NCBI GenBank assembly: GCA_002435595.1 | Contig: DJBL01000124.1 | Coordinates: 33,635-97,634, forward strand | DNA length: 64,000 nt | Source of the DNA: Stenotrophomonas maltophilia | GTDB lineage: Bacteria; Pseudomonadota; Gammaproteobacteria; Xanthomonadales; Xanthomonadaceae | Reading direction: 5' to 3' | Part shown: in pieces, positions 63,299 to 64,000 of the stretch | Layout: the number at the start of each line of letters is the position of its first letter | Position numbering within the stretch: position 1 is the stretch's first letter | Notes under the pieces: generated by a model | What the model was told of the DNA's origin: nothing | Databases searched by the model: none | Seen by the model: the letters and a program-made list of their open reading frames with translations, nothing else | Program-made: the position numbers and the translations under genes

Positions 63299-64000
63299 CT
63301 AACAACCGAATTCGCTCTTGCATGCCTCCATTCGGGTCTCGTGTCTTGGATTACTGGGAGAGCTTGCATTGATTTTGTTGGCTGATGCCCCTCCTTGGGA
63401 CTGAGCCCCACCATTACTTTCAATAAGGCGCTGCTCGCGTCCAGCGATTGCATCAGGATTTGAAGAGTTCTTGTCCACCGTGGCAGGACCGTACCCATCT
63501 GCAGTTTTGGCTTTATGATCTGGCTGGGCTGTACGCTTTGCCACCTGCTGCTCAGGTGTCCCTGTTCCGCTGGTTTTCCCTGAGTATGTTGGCTTGACCG
63601 GATGGTCGCGGGTGTAGGTCGTATACGTTTTGTCGACCATGTTAGCGGTCGTTCTGACGCCCCGGACCGCCGCACCACCACCAGGAATAGCGTCGAATGC
63701 ATCGCCTACTGGTGCACGTTGAATCGCTTCGCCAGGAGCTGGTGCATTCGCCGACTCGGAGTGCGTCATGGCTATAACGAAGAAGACAATTACGGGACAG
63801 ACGGGGCAGCGTCCATCAGGGTCAGTGAAACGGTATGGATTGTTGTAAGCGTACGCATAGCGATTGAAGTGTCTCGAATCGCCGCCATCGGCCGCCACCG
63901 GATCAACCGACAGGAACACACCCAACTACGGATCCATGTACCGCTGCTGCATGTAGCTCAGGCCAGTAGCAGCATCACTCACATGCCCCGTATACCCCGG
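63299..64000 (-). pseudogene. RHS core end with toxin A, broken by a nonsense codon (runs off window)
   Basis: From the window edge the frame reads GYTGHVSDAATGLSYMQQRYMDP, then TAG at 63926-63928 where the copy at 60.6 kb has CAA, then LGVFLSVDPV...NPYRFTDPDGR. A hydrophobic stretch and linker lead to the toxin: PTYSGKTSGTGTPEQQVAKR, GREQRLIESNGGAQSQGG, ANKINASSPSNPRHETRMEA. The YSGKT...R...REQxLIE...N order recalls a GIY-YIG-type nuclease (inference). Without suppression the stop prevents toxin synthesis. No immunity gene follows directly; the next gene is on the other strand. Confidence 0.7.

Overview
The window is high-GC chromosomal DNA from a gammaproteobacterium of the Xanthomonadaceae, most likely Stenotrophomonas. 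The evidence is gene content and order (desCB with divergent desT/fabR, rpsP-rimM-trmD-rplS, ffh beside ypjD, ldhA-lldP beside cyoABCD) and many short palindromes headed by GTAG, which resemble the SMAG repeats described in S. maltophilia. The genus call is inference; no rRNA or complete tRNA gene is present.

Layout. 1-3.6 kb: 3' two thirds of mfd, a small lipoprotein and a stand-alone HD-GYP protein. 4-9.9 kb: an M13 metallopeptidase lipoprotein, a seven-copy 66-bp repeat array, gpmA, a cation diffusion facilitator and a secreted calcineurin-like phosphatase. 9.9-17.9 kb: a fatty acid desaturase/reductase operon with its divergent TetR regulator, then a four-gene exporter operon (TolC-like, HlyD-like, two ABC-2 permeases) that has no ATPase gene. 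18-21.7 kb: small envelope proteins, a barstar-like inhibitor, a gene broken by a nonsense codon and an OmpA-type lipoprotein with internal repeats. 22-32 kb: mutS, a DUF937 protein, katG, a GH5 glycosidase, hslR, a MATE exporter. 32-43 kb: the ribosomal/tRNA-modification operon, a class IV aminotransferase, nitronate monooxygenase, ffh, ypjD, radA and an MHYT-GGDEF-EAL protein. 43.2-50.9 kb: a second repeat cluster, the cytochrome bo-type quinol oxidase operon, lactate permease and D-lactate dehydrogenase. 51-53.8 kb: an RsbQ-like hydrolase translationally overlapped with a diguanylate cyclase.

53.9-64 kb is a different kind of DNA: more AT-rich patches, almost all on the minus strand, and made of pieces of RHS polymorphic toxins. 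It contains an RHS gene collapsed by a large internal deletion and ending in six fibronectin-III-like modules; two 'mini-RHS' genes in which a signal peptide is joined directly to the end of the RHS core; at least six different toxin tips or tip remnants (here named A, B, C, D, F and X), most followed at once by a putative immunity gene; two remnants of the same integrase; and two copies of the 3' 40 bases of a tRNA-Thr gene with its terminator. The order tip X - immunity X - tRNA-Thr 3' end - mini-RHS leader - variable toxin/immunity - integrase 5' end occurs twice in tandem (about 58.8 to 56.8 kb and 61.8 to 59.4 kb), with different cargo in each copy. This looks like a toxin/immunity cassette store built by duplication and recombination at an old integration site. 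Several toxin frames are interrupted by stop codons or by shifts in homopolymer tracts.

Functional themes in the rest of the window are c-di-GMP signalling (HD-GYP, MHYT-GGDEF-EAL and RsbQ-linked GGDEF proteins), DNA repair (mfd, mutS, radA), envelope lipid and efflux functions, and aerobic lactate/quinol respiration.
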